From Ligula intestinalis (taxonomy: Eukaryota; Platyhelminthes; Cestoda; Diphyllobothriidea; Diphyllobothriidae): DNA of 64,000 nucleotides. The DNA is taken from contig JAYGXS010000007.1 of the NCBI GenBank assembly GCA_036362985.1, positions 9,542,587 through 9,606,586 on the forward strand, in the 5' to 3' direction. Below the pieces are notes generated by a model, which searched no databases, had not been told where the DNA came from, and saw only the letters and a program-made list of their open reading frames with translations. Shown here one piece after another: positions 10,010 to 21,305 of this stretch (the first letter of the stretch is position 1; each line of letters begins with the position of its first letter). A program made the translations under genes and the position numbers.

Positions 10010-10672
10010 TGTAGGCAGACAATCTCCTTGTCCTTGATGATTTCAGAATCAGAACAGGCACAGAACACGCCAAATGGAAAGTTTCAAGACGACCAAACAC
10101 GCGTGGCATCACTCGAGCCGTCCTGAGGGCACGAGAACAAGCGAAACAACAGGCCAGTTCGGTGCATGCAGAACGGGCCAAGACGCGTGACCTTCAATGG
10201 CGGGAACCATGCGAGGATGCGAAGGCGTTACGCGCATGCGAGACCGCTGTCATGCTGAGGTCACGCCTGGCCAGAGGCAAAGTGCGTGCGCCAAGTGTCA
10301 CGCTGAGGACACGATGGTTGTTCGCATGGGCAAATAGGGAACAAACAGGGCTGGCCCTTAAATACGACACCACGAACAGGAGACGCACTCTGTTGCCGAG
10401 ACGCGCTACCGACGACTCGAGATTCTGCTGCTAGACACACAGGACTCTATTGCCCTAGACGAGAGACTGCTTCCTATGTGAGACCGACGACAGAACACAC
10501 GCTGCTGACGAACACGGAAGACCAAGCTTCCGCACACGCAGAAGATAGAGCGTATGTACAAGCAGAAATAGTGACTTTAAACTATTTCTGCTTTCCTGTT
10601 CTGCCTTCTTTTCCTAACACGCAAATGGTGGATATAACCAGTGTTGACACAGGAACTTACAGTTTATAATAG
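10010..10672 (+). mobile_element. Family B element, copy B1 (TSD AAT)
   Basis: A 663-bp non-coding repeat from TGTAGGCAG at 10010 to TTTATAATAG at 10672, flanked by AAT at 10007-10009 and 10673-10675. Its 3' half contains a perfect 12-bp hairpin (10561-10572 with 10581-10592) and a conserved GATATAACCAGTGTTGACAC block close to the end. A TATA-like CTTAAATACG lies near 10360 and recurs in copy B2. Both ends (TGTAG... and ...ATAG) and the 3-bp duplication resemble family A, but the interior is different. Confidence 0.7.
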
Positions 10673-10965
10673 AATGGTCCGCAGCAAGCTTCAACAAGGC
10701 TAACTCAACTTCTCTTACTGAACCGCATTAAGGTTCGTCTCAGCAGAGATGCTGACTATAACAATACTTAGCTTGTCAAAAAGTGAGAAGAGTCGACAAA
10801 TTCTAATTCCCGAGTCAAAAGCCAGGGAAGATAGATTATGTTAGACAGACTTTGTTGGGGCTAGGCGGGGCAGGAAGTTCAGTGAGCAACTGCCGCAGCC
10901 TACCTCTCCCGGCGTCTGTCCGTCGTTATGATTATCGAGCCCCACCACGACAGGTGTGCGCGTAC

Positions 10966-11440
10966 GTTTATCAACAGATGTTAAAGTTATTAATGTTAAT
11001 CTTAACGGCTGCGATCTTCCAGGTCCGCTTCCTTATGAGATGAGAGGAAAGTCTTGGGAAGGCCGGATTAGTAGGAATAGTGTATTCTGTACAGACGGAA
11101 AGGAGAATAGTAAGGACGAAGTCTTGACTGCCGGAGTGCACGTCTAGCCGCAAGGCGAGCTGGGTCCGGAGTGAACTCTGAGAGCAGACATTTGAGCGGC
11201 CACCGTTGGCTGCAACCTTGCAGGTCATTGGTTGGACAGCGCGAGGGTGGGGGCGCGTTAGTAGGTCGCGTGTCTGGCGACAGCGACGGCCTTGAGGTCT
11301 GTCCAGACGGATTGAGGTCACGCCGCTATGGGTTGAGGCCAGAATGGGGAGACACGGTGCGGGCGTTCACTACCACTGAAGGTTGCGCGTCAGGTTGCCT
11401 GGCCTGAAGTACTTCATAAACAGCAGTAGGGCGCGGGGAG
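10966..11440 (-). mobile_element. Family A element, copy A2 (boundary uncertain)
   Basis: A minus-oriented copy. The hairpin end lies at 10968-11025 (TTATCAACAGATGTTAAAG ... GGCTGCGATCTTCCAGG), followed by the conserved core GGAAGGCCGGATTAGTAGG. The 5' side shares TTGAGGTCTGTCCAGACGG with copy A7 at 17252. The outer 5' end could not be placed, so no TSD is called. The stretch 11450-12060 shows no gene. Confidence 0.55.
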
Positions 11441-12065
11441 TCAACGATCAGGGGTTTTAACAGTGGCGCTAACGCCCACCACAGGTTTGCTCTGTATGAA
11501 CCGTAATCGCCTGCAGCCAATCAGAAAAAGAGAGCGCTGATAGGTTGCGAGGTCGGGGTCACCAATTATTGCGAGCTACAGTAGTCGCCGGTTACTAAGC
11601 CCCCTCGGGCCCAGATCAAATTGGGCTTAATAAGCTGCGGGCACACTAACCAGAGAGTTTTAGTTCTTCATTAGCAAGCGCAGGATAGGCACTATACATT
11701 ACGTACTGTATTATGTGTAGAGCTTGGTTATGTACAGGAAAAGAAGACTGTCTGTATTGTACGTAATAAAAAAGCAAAAAAATGATTTGCGACACGTTTA
11801 AAGAAGCGTTCTAGTGTCAGTTGTTTCGGAGGAAACTTCACTCGCAAGTGCTCTTTGATGTCCTTCTCCAGGCACCAGAAATCGTCGAATTTTGTGAAAT
11901 CTGATGAGAATCTCACTCTATCCTGTTGGCAAACTGGGCTTTGTAGCCAGCGACTGGGCTTATTAGCCGGCGGATTTTGCTATGTAAAATTCCGTCCCAA
12001 GCTGATTTGGGCTTAATACGCGGCTGGGCCTATAAGCCGTGGGCTTAATAACGGGCGACTACTGT

Positions 12066-13320
12066 AGTTGCTATCTCAACACCAGAAGGATCCCCAAATA
12101 ACAAGTCTGGGAAGACTGATTCAACTCGAACAACTTTCCTGCTAAAAAGCTGTACAGTGGTGCCGCGTGCTGCCGGCATTGCAGGTGCAAAAGTATGGAT
12201 GTGACAAGTTTAGGCTGTACAATGAACAATCAATCGGCTGGCGCTAATCAAATAAGGCAGGATTATCGATTAGCTGCAAGCATAAACGCAGTGAGTTGAC
12301 ATCAAGCGTGCAAAAGGGGCAATAGCGTGCAGCGAGCGAGGCTCAGCGCCCGAAAGGCAGCATGAGTCAGCGCAATGGCTCTTGGTGACGGATTCCTACA
12401 CCCTCGCCACGCTAGAGCCCAGTCGCACAGGGCTTGGGTGGCAGGCAGAAAAGCCGAACAGGCGATCGTTGGCGCGGAATGCTGCAGACTCAGCTCTAAC
12501 CGTTACAACCTTTAGGTCAGATTCCTTGTGAGAAAAGAAGTGGGACGCCAGACGGGAGTTATAGTATATATGCATAGAGCTAGTGGAGAATAGATTGGAG
12601 GAAGTTGGCAGCCGCACGAACGTACTTCCACAGCCGTGAGGGCCGACGTCCGAAGTGTCAAAGCACGGGAGCCGTTCAGCACCTTCGGCGAGGTCATGCG
12701 TGGGTCAACCTCAGGTAGATGATTGGCCAGACTAGACGGGTGTCAACCCACAAGTGCGTAGGTGCTGACAGCCACGACAGGGGGTGAGCGCAGCACTCGT
12801 AGTTGGGCTACTAAAACCTAGCACATCGCGATGAACTCAAGATCGTGAAATTTTGTATGGCGAGGAATGTGCAAGAGGACCGCCTGTTGTGACTAGCTCG
12901 AGTCGAAGGGAACTTTCCCGAAGGATTGTGGCGGCCGGCATTCGATATTGCTGCGCGTATTCACATCCTTCTCATAATCCAAACCTCTGTCTAGCTGCGC
13001 GCCCAGCGCTGACTCATCCTCTTACCTCTGCGTGCTCTTGTACTTTCGTGCGCCCCCGCTGTCGACGTGCCCACTCCCGGAGCTAATCGCTTCCTCGCGA
13101 GCTCTGACGCCAACACATGCACCCTTTCCTGATTGGCTGATAACTGGACAAGGTTTCGCTAAGCCCGCGGACATAGACACTTTTACACCGACTCGACTGG
13201 TTTCTGTACGCGATGACTGCAGCAGCTACTGTAAAGGCTCTTGAGCAGTAAAGTTATCCGAATTTATTCAGTCTTCCCAGACTTTTCATTTAGGGATCCT
13301 TCTGGTGTCGAGACAGAAAC
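12066..13320. repeat. Inverted repeat arms 12066-12190 and 13195-13320
   Basis: The arms are inverted copies. CACCAGAAGGATCC at 12081 is answered by GGATCCTTCTGGTG at 13295. The similarity continues through AGTCTGGGAAGACTGA and, less well, through TTTCCTGCTAAAAAGC at about 12135-12150. The spacer is about 1 kb and contains the start of an A element (12885). It could be a foldback element or two opposite insertions of an unknown repeat. Confidence 0.6.
12490..12800 (-). mobile_element. Family A-like fragment, copy A3
   Basis: A minus-oriented fragment sharing AAGTGGGACGCCAGACGGGA with the copy at 26335 (AAGTGGGACACCGGACGGGA). This marks a subfamily with an altered core. The terminal hairpin is degraded (CTCTAACCGTTACAACC region) and no TSD could be read. 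Confidence 0.4.
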
Positions 13321-13714
13321 TATCCCTCGATAGAATCACAGACGTTAGTCTCCATGCCTGGATCAGCCAGTCACCGTATCCGCAAAACCTGCCTTCTGGA
13401 CGGTGACGCAAGGCATACTTCTACGCGCTCCTGACGCCATCTATCTGCCCGGCCCAAAACCTCAAGGCCGACTCAGCCAATGAACCCTCCCTCTCTGTCT
13501 ACCGACCTGACTGCTGTAAAACTAGCACTTGGACTCGTCTGGCTTTCCTGGCTGGATGTACACTCTCCAAGTCAAATATTTTTCCATCTATTCTTCGTTC
13601 CTCTGTGTACACAATATACTGTTCCTACTACTCTGGTCATCCCTAGACTTCTCGTCTCTAGTAAGTAATCATGGTCTGAGGATCGCAGTTGCTTGGGTTT
13701 AAATCACTGCGATG
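12885..13714 (+). mobile_element. Family A element, copy A4 (TSD CGCC), with extra internal sequence
   Basis: It starts TGTTGTGACTAGCTCG at 12885 and ends at the terminal hairpin CGCAGTTGCTTGGG ... CACTGCGATG at 13714. CGCC flanks it at 12881-12884 and 13715-13718. At 830 bp it is about twice the usual length. One arm of an inverted repeat (13195-13320) lies in its middle, which explains part of the excess. The shared core TCTGTGTACACAATATACTG is at about 13600. The 5' module is the TGTTGTGAC type, shared with A8 and A13. Confidence 0.7.
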
Positions 13715-13914
13715 CGCCCTCCTTTTCCTTACCTATGCACCAGTCCATAAAGTCAACTTTTATCTTGTCCTGTTCGTCGGAAAATGTGAGCTAACTGCCA
13801 CAATCAGTTCACAATTGCCATTTGGGGGTTGCACCACCTACAAAATCGAGGATACGGTGTCCTTGTGGTTGACAGCCAGTAATGCTGTCCGACTTCCTTG
13901 TCCAATGCCCGCCG

Positions 13915-15715
13915 CCTCAACGTCATGCAGCTTCCCACGCGCGCATGTACGTACGTGTTCAGATATCCGCGGCTACCAAAGGGCCACTTGAGCACACCAC
14001 CCCTTAGCCGATGCGTAAGGAACCAGGATACACGACACCCCCTCGGGCAATGCAACACACCAATCGCACACCACTTGAACTTGCTAGACAGTAATATGAA
14101 AGCAATTGGTAGGATTGTGTCGTGGGGTCGTCTGGGGAAAGTGTGAAGCGGGCCCCGCATGCATACGAACGAGTGATTTTCGGGGAGAGAACGGGCGGGG
14201 CATACCAGGGAAGAAATAAGAACCCAATTTGAATGCCCAATAAAAGCGTTACGATGGCAAGTTGAGGCACGTACTCAAACCTTGGGAGAAGACACTGAAA
14301 GTAGCTTTAATATCATCGCTAACCCCCCACCAGACCAACGGCGAACGCGTGCATGTAGGGGGTGTGCCCAAACCTCGGGCGAGGTCACTGAGAGACATTT
14401 TCCAGTGGTATTACCAAAACCAACTAGAAAAAAGCTTAACAAAGTACAAAAGGCAAGGAGATTAGGCGAACCACCCTACTTAAAATTTCTAAGTAAGCGG
14501 TAGTTCCCGTGGGTGGTTCAAAAGTCCAATTTTGCTTAGTTTGCCGATTTTAGCAGTTATGGAATGTGTTTACCTTCGGAGAACCGTTTTGCATTCTAAT
14601 GCCATCAGAAAATCCCTGCTTGATCGATGGATGGCGCGTACAAAACCAGAATTGTACAGGTTATTCAACCTACTTAAAAAATTAAGTAGGTAGCTATAAT
14701 ACATAAGGACACAAAAAAGACCGCTAGAGACAACCTCACCAAGCAATTGCCACCATTTTCTCACAAACGCATACTTTTGGAAACCACTGGACGTAGTCAA
14801 AACTAACACTGGCTTCGCCAACGGTCACTGCTACCTGAGACAACAACAGAGGGTTCTACGCCCAATAAATCTCTCCCACTTGACCTTTAGGCATTTGGCC
14901 TGATGATTGCATTGCACTAAGCACGACTACAGATGCCACTTGGAGTCCATGATCAGCCACACGCTGACTCATCAAGCCTCTGTCACCAGGCGCAAACGGA
15001 TGCACCTTACCTTCCCATCCTGGCCTTAATCCACAGTAGCTCGACTTCAATGCGTCCAATGAGGTTGCCGCGTTAGGAGACTAGCCTCATTTAGTATTTT
15101 GGGCTCAATCTGTCTGGACAGAGGCCTTAGTGCGGTGTATGTCCCCAGACGTGACGTCGGGCCTAGCCCGTCTCACGGCTGGACGTGCGCTCTGACAGTC
15201 AAATCTCCTACTTCCTATTCTTCAACCCCTCTGTACACAATATACTATTCCTACCAATCTGGCCTTCCCATGACATATCTCTTTCCCTAAGGAGCCGGGC
15301 TTAGAAGATCGTAGCCGTTAAGGTCAACCTTATTAACCTACACAGATCTTGATATAGCCATAACTTAGCTGCTACAACCCCTTTAGGGTTTCTCGTCCAC
15401 CCAAAAGGATCGGAAAACGCAAAGAAACGGAGAAATCGCTGTGGATCGCCAACGCACCCAAATTCGACCTTTTTCGTCCTTGCCTATCCCTCATGCACAC
15501 CTACATCTGACACCACCGTGGTTTAATTATTGTGGGTACATTTGCTATCAAGCGATGCGGTCGGGTAGTAGCCGTAAAGGTTGTGCATGAAATTGCTGGA
15601 ATTATAATTTCGCACGCCTCTCTTGATGCCAAGCTTTCTCTGTCCAACGCAGAGAAAGTCACATGAAGAGGCCGATTGTAAACATTAAAACTGCACGTTA
15701 TGCAACTTCACAGGC
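13915..15715 (+). repeat. Repeat F, copy 1 (split by an A element)
   Basis: Segments 13920-14130, 14738-14925 and 15363-15715 match the second copy (15750-16845) in order. Shared landmarks include GGCTACCAAAGGGCC, CCCCTCGGGCAATGCAACAC, CTCTCCCACTTGACC, GAGAAATCGCTG and GTGAAGAGG-like ends. Between 14140 and 14730 this copy has extra sequence with two short palindromes: 14470-14520 (GAACCACCC/GGGTGGTTC) and 14668-14692 (ACCTACTTA/TAAGTAGGT). I cannot assign a class. Confidence 0.6.
14925..15362 (+). mobile_element. Family A element, copy A5 (inside repeat F copy 1)
   Basis: It begins near TGCCACTTGGAGTCC (14935), which matches the GCAGCCACTTGGAACCC 5' module, and ends with GATCGTAGCCGTTAAGG ... 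TTGATATAG at about 15362. The second F copy runs across this position without it. The extreme 5' end is degraded, so a TSD could not be read with confidence. The core TCTGTACACAATATACTATT is present. Confidence 0.65.
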
Positions 15716-15749
15716 AGCTGTTTTCGACTTGCTGACCTGAAGAACCTTG

Positions 15750-16845
15750 ACCGACTTCCACGCGCGCACACATGTGCGTCCAGGTATTTGTGGCTACCAA
15801 AGGGCCGTCTGAATACACTACCCCTCGGTCTATGTGTAGTTGTCCCTGCCTGCCCGATGCCTGGCCTTCCTGTCGTGATCTCAATCCGCCTAGACCTCAA
15901 GGTCGTGGCGGCCGCCAGACTTACTGGCGCGCGTGACGTGGACCACCTTCACGCTGTCCAACCAATCACAGGCCGACCTGGCCAAAGAACGCGCTCTTTC
16001 TACCGGCCTGACTGTTCTCAAACTGGCACTTGGAGCACGGCTGGCTCTCCTGCTGATCGTAGGCTCTCCAAGTCAAATCTCTGTCCATCTATTCTCCGTT
16101 CCCTTGTATGCACAATATACTATTTCTAGCCTTTACCGACTTCTCCTGCACTAAGTTACCATTGTCTGAAGATCGCAGTTGCTGGGTTCAACTCACTTAA
16201 CCCTCTGCGATAGATGTAACATGAACCACGATACACGAAAGCCCCTCGGGCAATGCAACACACCAATCGATCACCAAATGAGCTTGCTCCGCAATCATAT
16301 AGAAGCAGTTGCCACCACTCTCTTGCACACACTCCCGGGCACGACTGGACGCAGTCAAAACCAGCCGCGGGTTTACCAGGCCTGAAACATCCAATAGGAA
16401 TTCTGTGCACAATGAATCCCTCCCACTTGACCTTAAGTCTTTAACCACCAACCCAAATTTGACTTGATGATTGTATTGCACTCAGCCCGACCACAGCTTA
16501 TTCCCTGCAAACTCTTCAGAGGTCCTCCTCCAGCCAAACAGACCGGAGAACACAAAGAAACCGAGAAATCGCTGCGGATTGCCAACGCACCAAATCCGAC
16601 CCTTTTTCCTCCTTTCCCAAATCTCGTGCACACCTACATCCGACACCCCCGCAATGTAATTGTTGTGAGTGAATTTGCAGTCAGGAGATGGGGTCGAGTA
16701 AATGTTTTGCACGAAACAGTTGGAATTATACTTTCAAAATAAAGCATATTCTCTGGGTTGTTTTCTTGCACGCCTCTCTCGACGCACGCGGATAAGGTCA
16801 CGTGAAGAGGTCGATTATGAAGAGTAAAACTGCATGGCAGTGGCA
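15750..16845 (+). repeat. Repeat F, copy 2 (split by copy A6)
   Basis: This is the tandem neighbour of F copy 1. It begins CTTCCACGCGCGCACAC at about 15756 and, after the A6 insertion (15835-16213), continues with ATGAACCACGATACACGAAA to about 16845. Because copy 1 lacks A6 and copy 2 lacks A5, the two F copies document two separate insertions. From 16850 to 17066 I see no gene. Confidence 0.6.
15835..16213 (+). mobile_element. Family A element, copy A6 (TSD ATG)
   Basis: A complete 379-bp copy from TGTAGTTGTCCCTGCCTG to CTCTGCGATAG, flanked by ATG at 15832-15834 and 16214-16216. The first half shares the GCCTGCCCGA.GCCTGGCC module with A1, including GGCGGCCGCCAG. The second half carries the common core (TATGCACAATATACTATT) and the terminal hairpin GATCGCAGTTGCTGGG...CCCTCTGCGATAG. 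Confidence 0.85.
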
Positions 16846-17069
16846 GAAAAAGTCGGTCACCTGCACCATGGCGACATTGATCGGTTGCATGTGCTGCGTT
16901 TTAAGGAGTACACGCGTAGGTGATTACAATCGTGCTGCTGACGTAGCAGGTGTGTAGTGTCAGCTGCAGTTTACGTAGACTTGCGGGGGATCATGTGTCT
17001 CATGAGCAGACTCTGACGGCGTCTGCGTTTGGTTTGTTGTTGATTTTGATGATGATGGTCATGAGGAGG

Positions 17070-17464
17070 GTATCGCAGAGGGTTAAATAAGTTGAACCCT
17101 AGCAAATGCGATCTTCAGACAATGGTTCCTTAGGATAGTACAAGTCGGTGGAGGCCAGAATAGTAGGAATAGGTTATTCTGTATGCAGAGGAACGAAGAA
17201 TAAACAGGAAGAAGTTAAACTTTAGAGAGCACGGCGACCGCCACTGCCTTGAGGTCTGTCCAGATGGATTGAAGTCACGACACTGTTGTTTTATGCCAGA
17301 ATGGAGTAGACACGGTGCGTGCTTTTTTACGGCAGGCAATCACGTGGCTAATGTCTAGACCTTGAGATAGGCTAAGACTGGCGCGGATGTGCAGATTTGC
17401 AAACCAAAAGCGCCATGCGTCAGCGGCCGATCTTGGGTTCAAAGTGGCTGCTAAAGACCACTAC
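17070..17464 (-). mobile_element. Family A element, copy A7 (TSD AGG)
   Basis: A complete minus copy from GTATCGCAGAGGG to GACCACTACG, flanked by AGG at 17067-17069 and 17465-17467. The 5' module is the AGTGG...GCAGCCACTTTGAACCC type: a 5-bp hairpin followed by GAACCCAAGATCGGCCG on the minus strand. The interior shares ATGCCAGAATGGAGTAGACA with A2. Confidence 0.85.
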
Positions 17465-17622
17465 GAGGACTGTACTTACTATGCTGATGGGGTGGGAAGG
17501 ATAAGAAAACTACACAAAAAAACGATTGCAATAAATGAGTATAGTAAATGCGGCAAATGGTCGTTAGAGCTCGAAAATAGGGAGGTGACTTATTATGCTT
17601 ACAGAGCAATTTACGATGAAAT

Positions 17623-18270
17623 TTGTTATAACCTTGTGTGTTCCTGTGTCAACACCGCTTATGTCCCCCATTTATGTGTTAGGAAGAGAAGACAGAACAG
17701 AAAAGCAGATGGTACTTTACTGTCACTAGTTCTGCTTGCATATCAATGTTGTCTTCGGTGTGCCCGTCAGCAGCGTGTCCTCTGTCATCGGTAGCTCGTC
17801 TCGACCAACAGCAGGTCTTGCCACTAGCAGCAGAATCTCGGGTCGTCCGCAGCATGTTTCGGTAACAGAGTTCCGTGTCTCCAAGCAGCAGAATGCCCTC
17901 CTGCTCGCAGCCTCGCTAGTAAAGGGCCAGTAGTCATCGTTCCCTATTGACCCTCTACGAGTGGCCTCTACAGGCAGCCGTCATGTCTCAGCCATCGCGT
18001 CCTCCGGTGACGCTTGGCGCGCGCACTTTGCCCCCAGCTAGGCATGACCTCATGGATGGCAGATCCTGACCCGTGGTTATCCTTGCGTGCTCGCGTGTTG
18101 GCCTTTCAAGGTCACTCTCTTTGCCCGCTATGTACGCATCGGTGGCCTGTTCAATTCCCTTGTTGCACTGCCCTCAGAACAGCCCGAGTTTTGACTCACG
18201 TGTTAGGCCCTCTTAACAACATTGTTCTTTCCTCTGGGAAGAGAGGGTCAGAGGTAACCATAGTCTAGGA
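17623..18270 (-). mobile_element. Family B element, copy B3
   Basis: Minus orientation. It begins with the conserved terminus TTGTTATAACCTTGTGTG at about 17623 and follows with TCCTGTGTCAACACCG and the hairpin region GCAGATGGTACTTTACTG...AGTTCTGC. GCAGCAGAATCTCGGGTCG-like repeats follow. The distal end near 18270 was not placed. A copy of the same family lies 0.9 kb downstream in the same orientation. Confidence 0.55.
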
Positions 18271-19136
18271 GCAGTAGTAAACGATTCCAGAAACCACGAC
18301 CCAGTTCCTGTCCAAGCACGCAGGTTGCCACGCCAAGGTCACACGCGCGCGGGGGAGACATGATAAGATGGCGTTGACATGGTCCAATCACAAGTGTCAA
18401 CCCCCTCCCACCCCCCTTTACCCGTAGCCAAAGTTTGTTGCTTTTTAATTTTCTCTGACAATGGCTTATCGTGGGTAACCGAAAGCTCAGAATAATAAAA
18501 TTTCCGTTCCAGAGACTGCGTTTTCTTCTTCGTTACAACAATAGCCTGGGGCGCGCATATTTGCTTCGATTTGGGAGCATTGCAAATCCCCGCTTGACGA
18601 GCATTTTACATTTGCGCAGATAGTGTCACTCTTCGACTGGTCTGCTGACCACCAGCTTTAGGGCAATCTACACACCTGTGGAGATAGCTTCAGTTCGAGG
18701 AAGACCCTAGCCGACAGTTCGACAGTCGGTTTAGAGGATGTTCACCGCGTGCATCAACAAGCTGAAAGTGGGCGCGGTGAGGTACGCTCGGATATGTTTT
18801 AAGTAGTAGTGGACTAACGCTGCATCTACCGCACTCCCTCTCTTCCGTCATCTCCCTGTGCCCGGTGTCAAGACAGAGTCAGTAAGACCGGAGACGGGAT
18901 CGAGCGAAGGTGACTAGTACAGCCTGAGCTACGTGGCACGAGCCATTGCAGTCTGACTCTCAGTCCGCTAGTCCCATACTCCACTTCACACAACAAAGAC
19001 TGGGCTGGCCGCACAATCCTAGTTTCCCGGCAGTTGACAGGCACTAGCCAATACGACCTTCAAGCTCGGTATCGAATCGAAAAGGCGGGAGCAATAGATA
19101 GAACCTTATTTCTGTAGAGAAGCAAGTTGGCGGTGG

Positions 19137-19740
19137 GTCTGTTATAACCTTGTGTGTTCCGGTGTCAACACCGGTTATGTCCCCAGTTACGTGTTAGGAA
19201 GAGAAGGCAGAACAGAATAGCAGATGGTACTTTACTGTCAGTTCTACAGGTACACCAGCTCTGTTTCCTGTATGTCCAGCAACTTGTCTTCTGTGTACGT
19301 CAGCAGCTTGTGTTCTGTCATCGCCTCGGCCAATAGCGTTCCGTGTCTCTAGCAGCCGTGTCTCGGGTCGCTAGCAGCAGTGTCTCGGGTCGTCGGCAGC
19401 GTCTCCAGCAACAGAGTGCCGCCTTCAGTAGTGGCAGCATATTTAAGCGCCAGTAGTTATTGTTACCTATTGGCTCTCCATGCGTGGCCTCTACGGGCAG
19501 CCATCAAACCTCCAGCCATCGTGTCTTTAGCATGATCTTCCGATAGCCGCAACCCGGCCACGGGACAGTCTCGTTTACGCGCGTCTTCTTTGTCCACCCT
19601 CTGAAGGTCGCTTTTAAGTGCACGAACCAGTCGCCAGTAAAGTCCCTTTGTTCACTTACCCCCAGGATTGCTCTAGTGATAATTCGCGTCCGGGCCGTCC
19701 CAACAGGTTCAGTGGTACACGTTGGGGCGTACATCGAAGA
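19137..19740 (-). mobile_element. Family B element, copy B4
   Basis: Minus orientation, starting CTGTTATAACCTTGTG at 19137-19139 with GTGTCAACACCGGTTATG and AGCAGATGGTACTTTACTG. The middle has a short tandem-like GTGTCTCGGGTCG repeat at 19360-19395. ATATTTAAGCG (19440) matches the CTTAAATACG box of B1 and B2. The distal end is uncertain. Between B3 and this copy (18270-19136) I see no gene. Confidence 0.55.
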
Positions 19741-19946
19741 AGCTTGAGCAAGACCGTGCCTACGTCAACTTTGAAGTTGTATTACAAGCTTTGCGGTTGC
19801 GACTGACCGAGAACCAGACTTCCACTGATAGGCGCGAGTGGTACAGTGTTATAGCAGGTGCCTTGGGTAGCACGTCACTTTGTCTTGCGCTCAACATATT
19901 AGTAGAAAATGTGTTTACTTTTGGTGTACAATAGGAACATGAGATT

Positions 19947-20377
19947 TGTTGTGACAAGCTCGCGTCGAAGTGGACTTTTCCAAAGGCCCACGGATGCGGT
20001 TTTCGACGTCTGCGAACAGCCAATCACAGTTGTTGCATAGATGCTTTTTAGGCCGGCGACGAATAGTATGCTTGCACGCGTCCCGACGCAATCTACCTGT
20101 GTGGCCAAAAACCTTCAAGGCCGACCCAGCCAATGAACGCTCTCTCTTTCCATCCACTGGAATAACTGTTGTCAAACCAGTACTTGGACCCGCCCGGCCT
20201 CCTGGCTGGTCATATGCTCTCCAGGTCAATCGCTTTCCATCTATTATCCATTCTTTTATGTACAAAACGTACTGTTCCTAACACTCTGGTCGTTCCGAGA
20301 CTTCTTCTCTCTACTAAGTAACCATGGTCTGAAGATCGAATTTGGTTGGGTTTAACTTACTCAACCACCTGCGATAG
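19947..20377 (+). mobile_element. Family A element, copy A8 (TSD ATT)
   Basis: A complete 431-bp copy from TGTTGTGACAAGCTCGCG to CACCTGCGATAG, flanked by ATT at 19944-19946 and 20378-20380. The 5' module is the TGTTGTGAC type with GTCGAAGTGGACTTTTCC. The interior has the core TTCTTTTATGTACAAAACG and the terminal hairpin GATCGAATTTGGTTGGG ... CCACCTGCGATAG. Nothing recognisable was found at 20385-20880. Confidence 0.85.
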
Positions 20378-20881
20378 ATTTTTCGGGTTTTGAATGCGTT
20401 TCACGGCAGCTTTTGTCCTAGCCACTACGATCTGCAGGCCCTGTGCCGAAAAGAACGACGAACTGGGCGGCATTTCAGATGATAATTCATGCAGTACAGA
20501 GAGGCTGGAGGATAGGTGGAGACGAAGTGGCAGTGCGTATGAGTCACGGCACCTTGAGTGAGAGTGTCTGCATCGAGCTCGAAACTGATTGACAGGTTTG
20601 AATAGGCATGGCTGGTGAGAATCAGTAGGTCATTGGTTCGTACGAGGAGTGCAGCTTCATAACAGTAGACCCGAGTCGGGCAACCACGACCACTGCGGGG
20701 GTTCGCTAGTGTGTGCCATATTTTGGGGTCTGATTCAACCATTTGGGGAAACTCCACACAGAAAATCGCCCTCATAGCTTGGCCTTTTGATATGAGCGTA
20801 AAAGTATCGAACATCGTTTAGCTCATTTAGCCTCTCTAGGGTCACTGTGTTAGTATTTGTCCGTGTGACCATTAGCCAGAC

Positions 20882-21305
20882 CTATCGCAGGGGGTTCAAA
20901 ACGTTAAACCCTAGCAACTGCGATCTTCAGACCATGGTTCCTTGGTAGAGGAGAAGTCGATGGAGGCCAGAGTGTTAGGAACAGTATATTGTGTACACAG
21001 AGGAACGAAGAATGATAGGGACGAAAATTGACTACGGAGAGCACGACCTTCCGCTAGAAAGGCGTGATCCGGAGTGACGAGACCGTCGGAACGCCAGAAT
21101 GTCAGCGCATGCTTTGTTACGGCAGCTACTAACGCGGCTAATATCTAGAATAAGGATCGTGGTGCGACCTTGAGATGGGCGAAGGCTGGCGTGCACGGGC
21201 GGGTATGGTGAGGCCTGACCTCATGCGGCAGTGGGCGCGCAGGCCAAAGGCGCTATGCGTCAGCAGCTGGTGTTAGGTTCCAAGTGGTTGTTAGGGGCCA
21301 CTACA
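20882..21305 (-). mobile_element. Family A element, copy A9 (TSD GAC)
   Basis: A complete 424-bp minus copy from CTATCGCAGGGGG to GGGGCCACTACA, flanked by GAC at 20879-20881 and 21306-21308. The terminal hairpin is well preserved: CTGCGAT pairs with ATCGCAG, and GGGTTTAA with TTGAACCC. The 5' module carries AGTGG...CCACTTGGAACC. This is the best reference copy of the family. From 21310 to 22330 I see no gene; 21608-21636 is a short GATGATG repeat. Confidence 0.87.
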
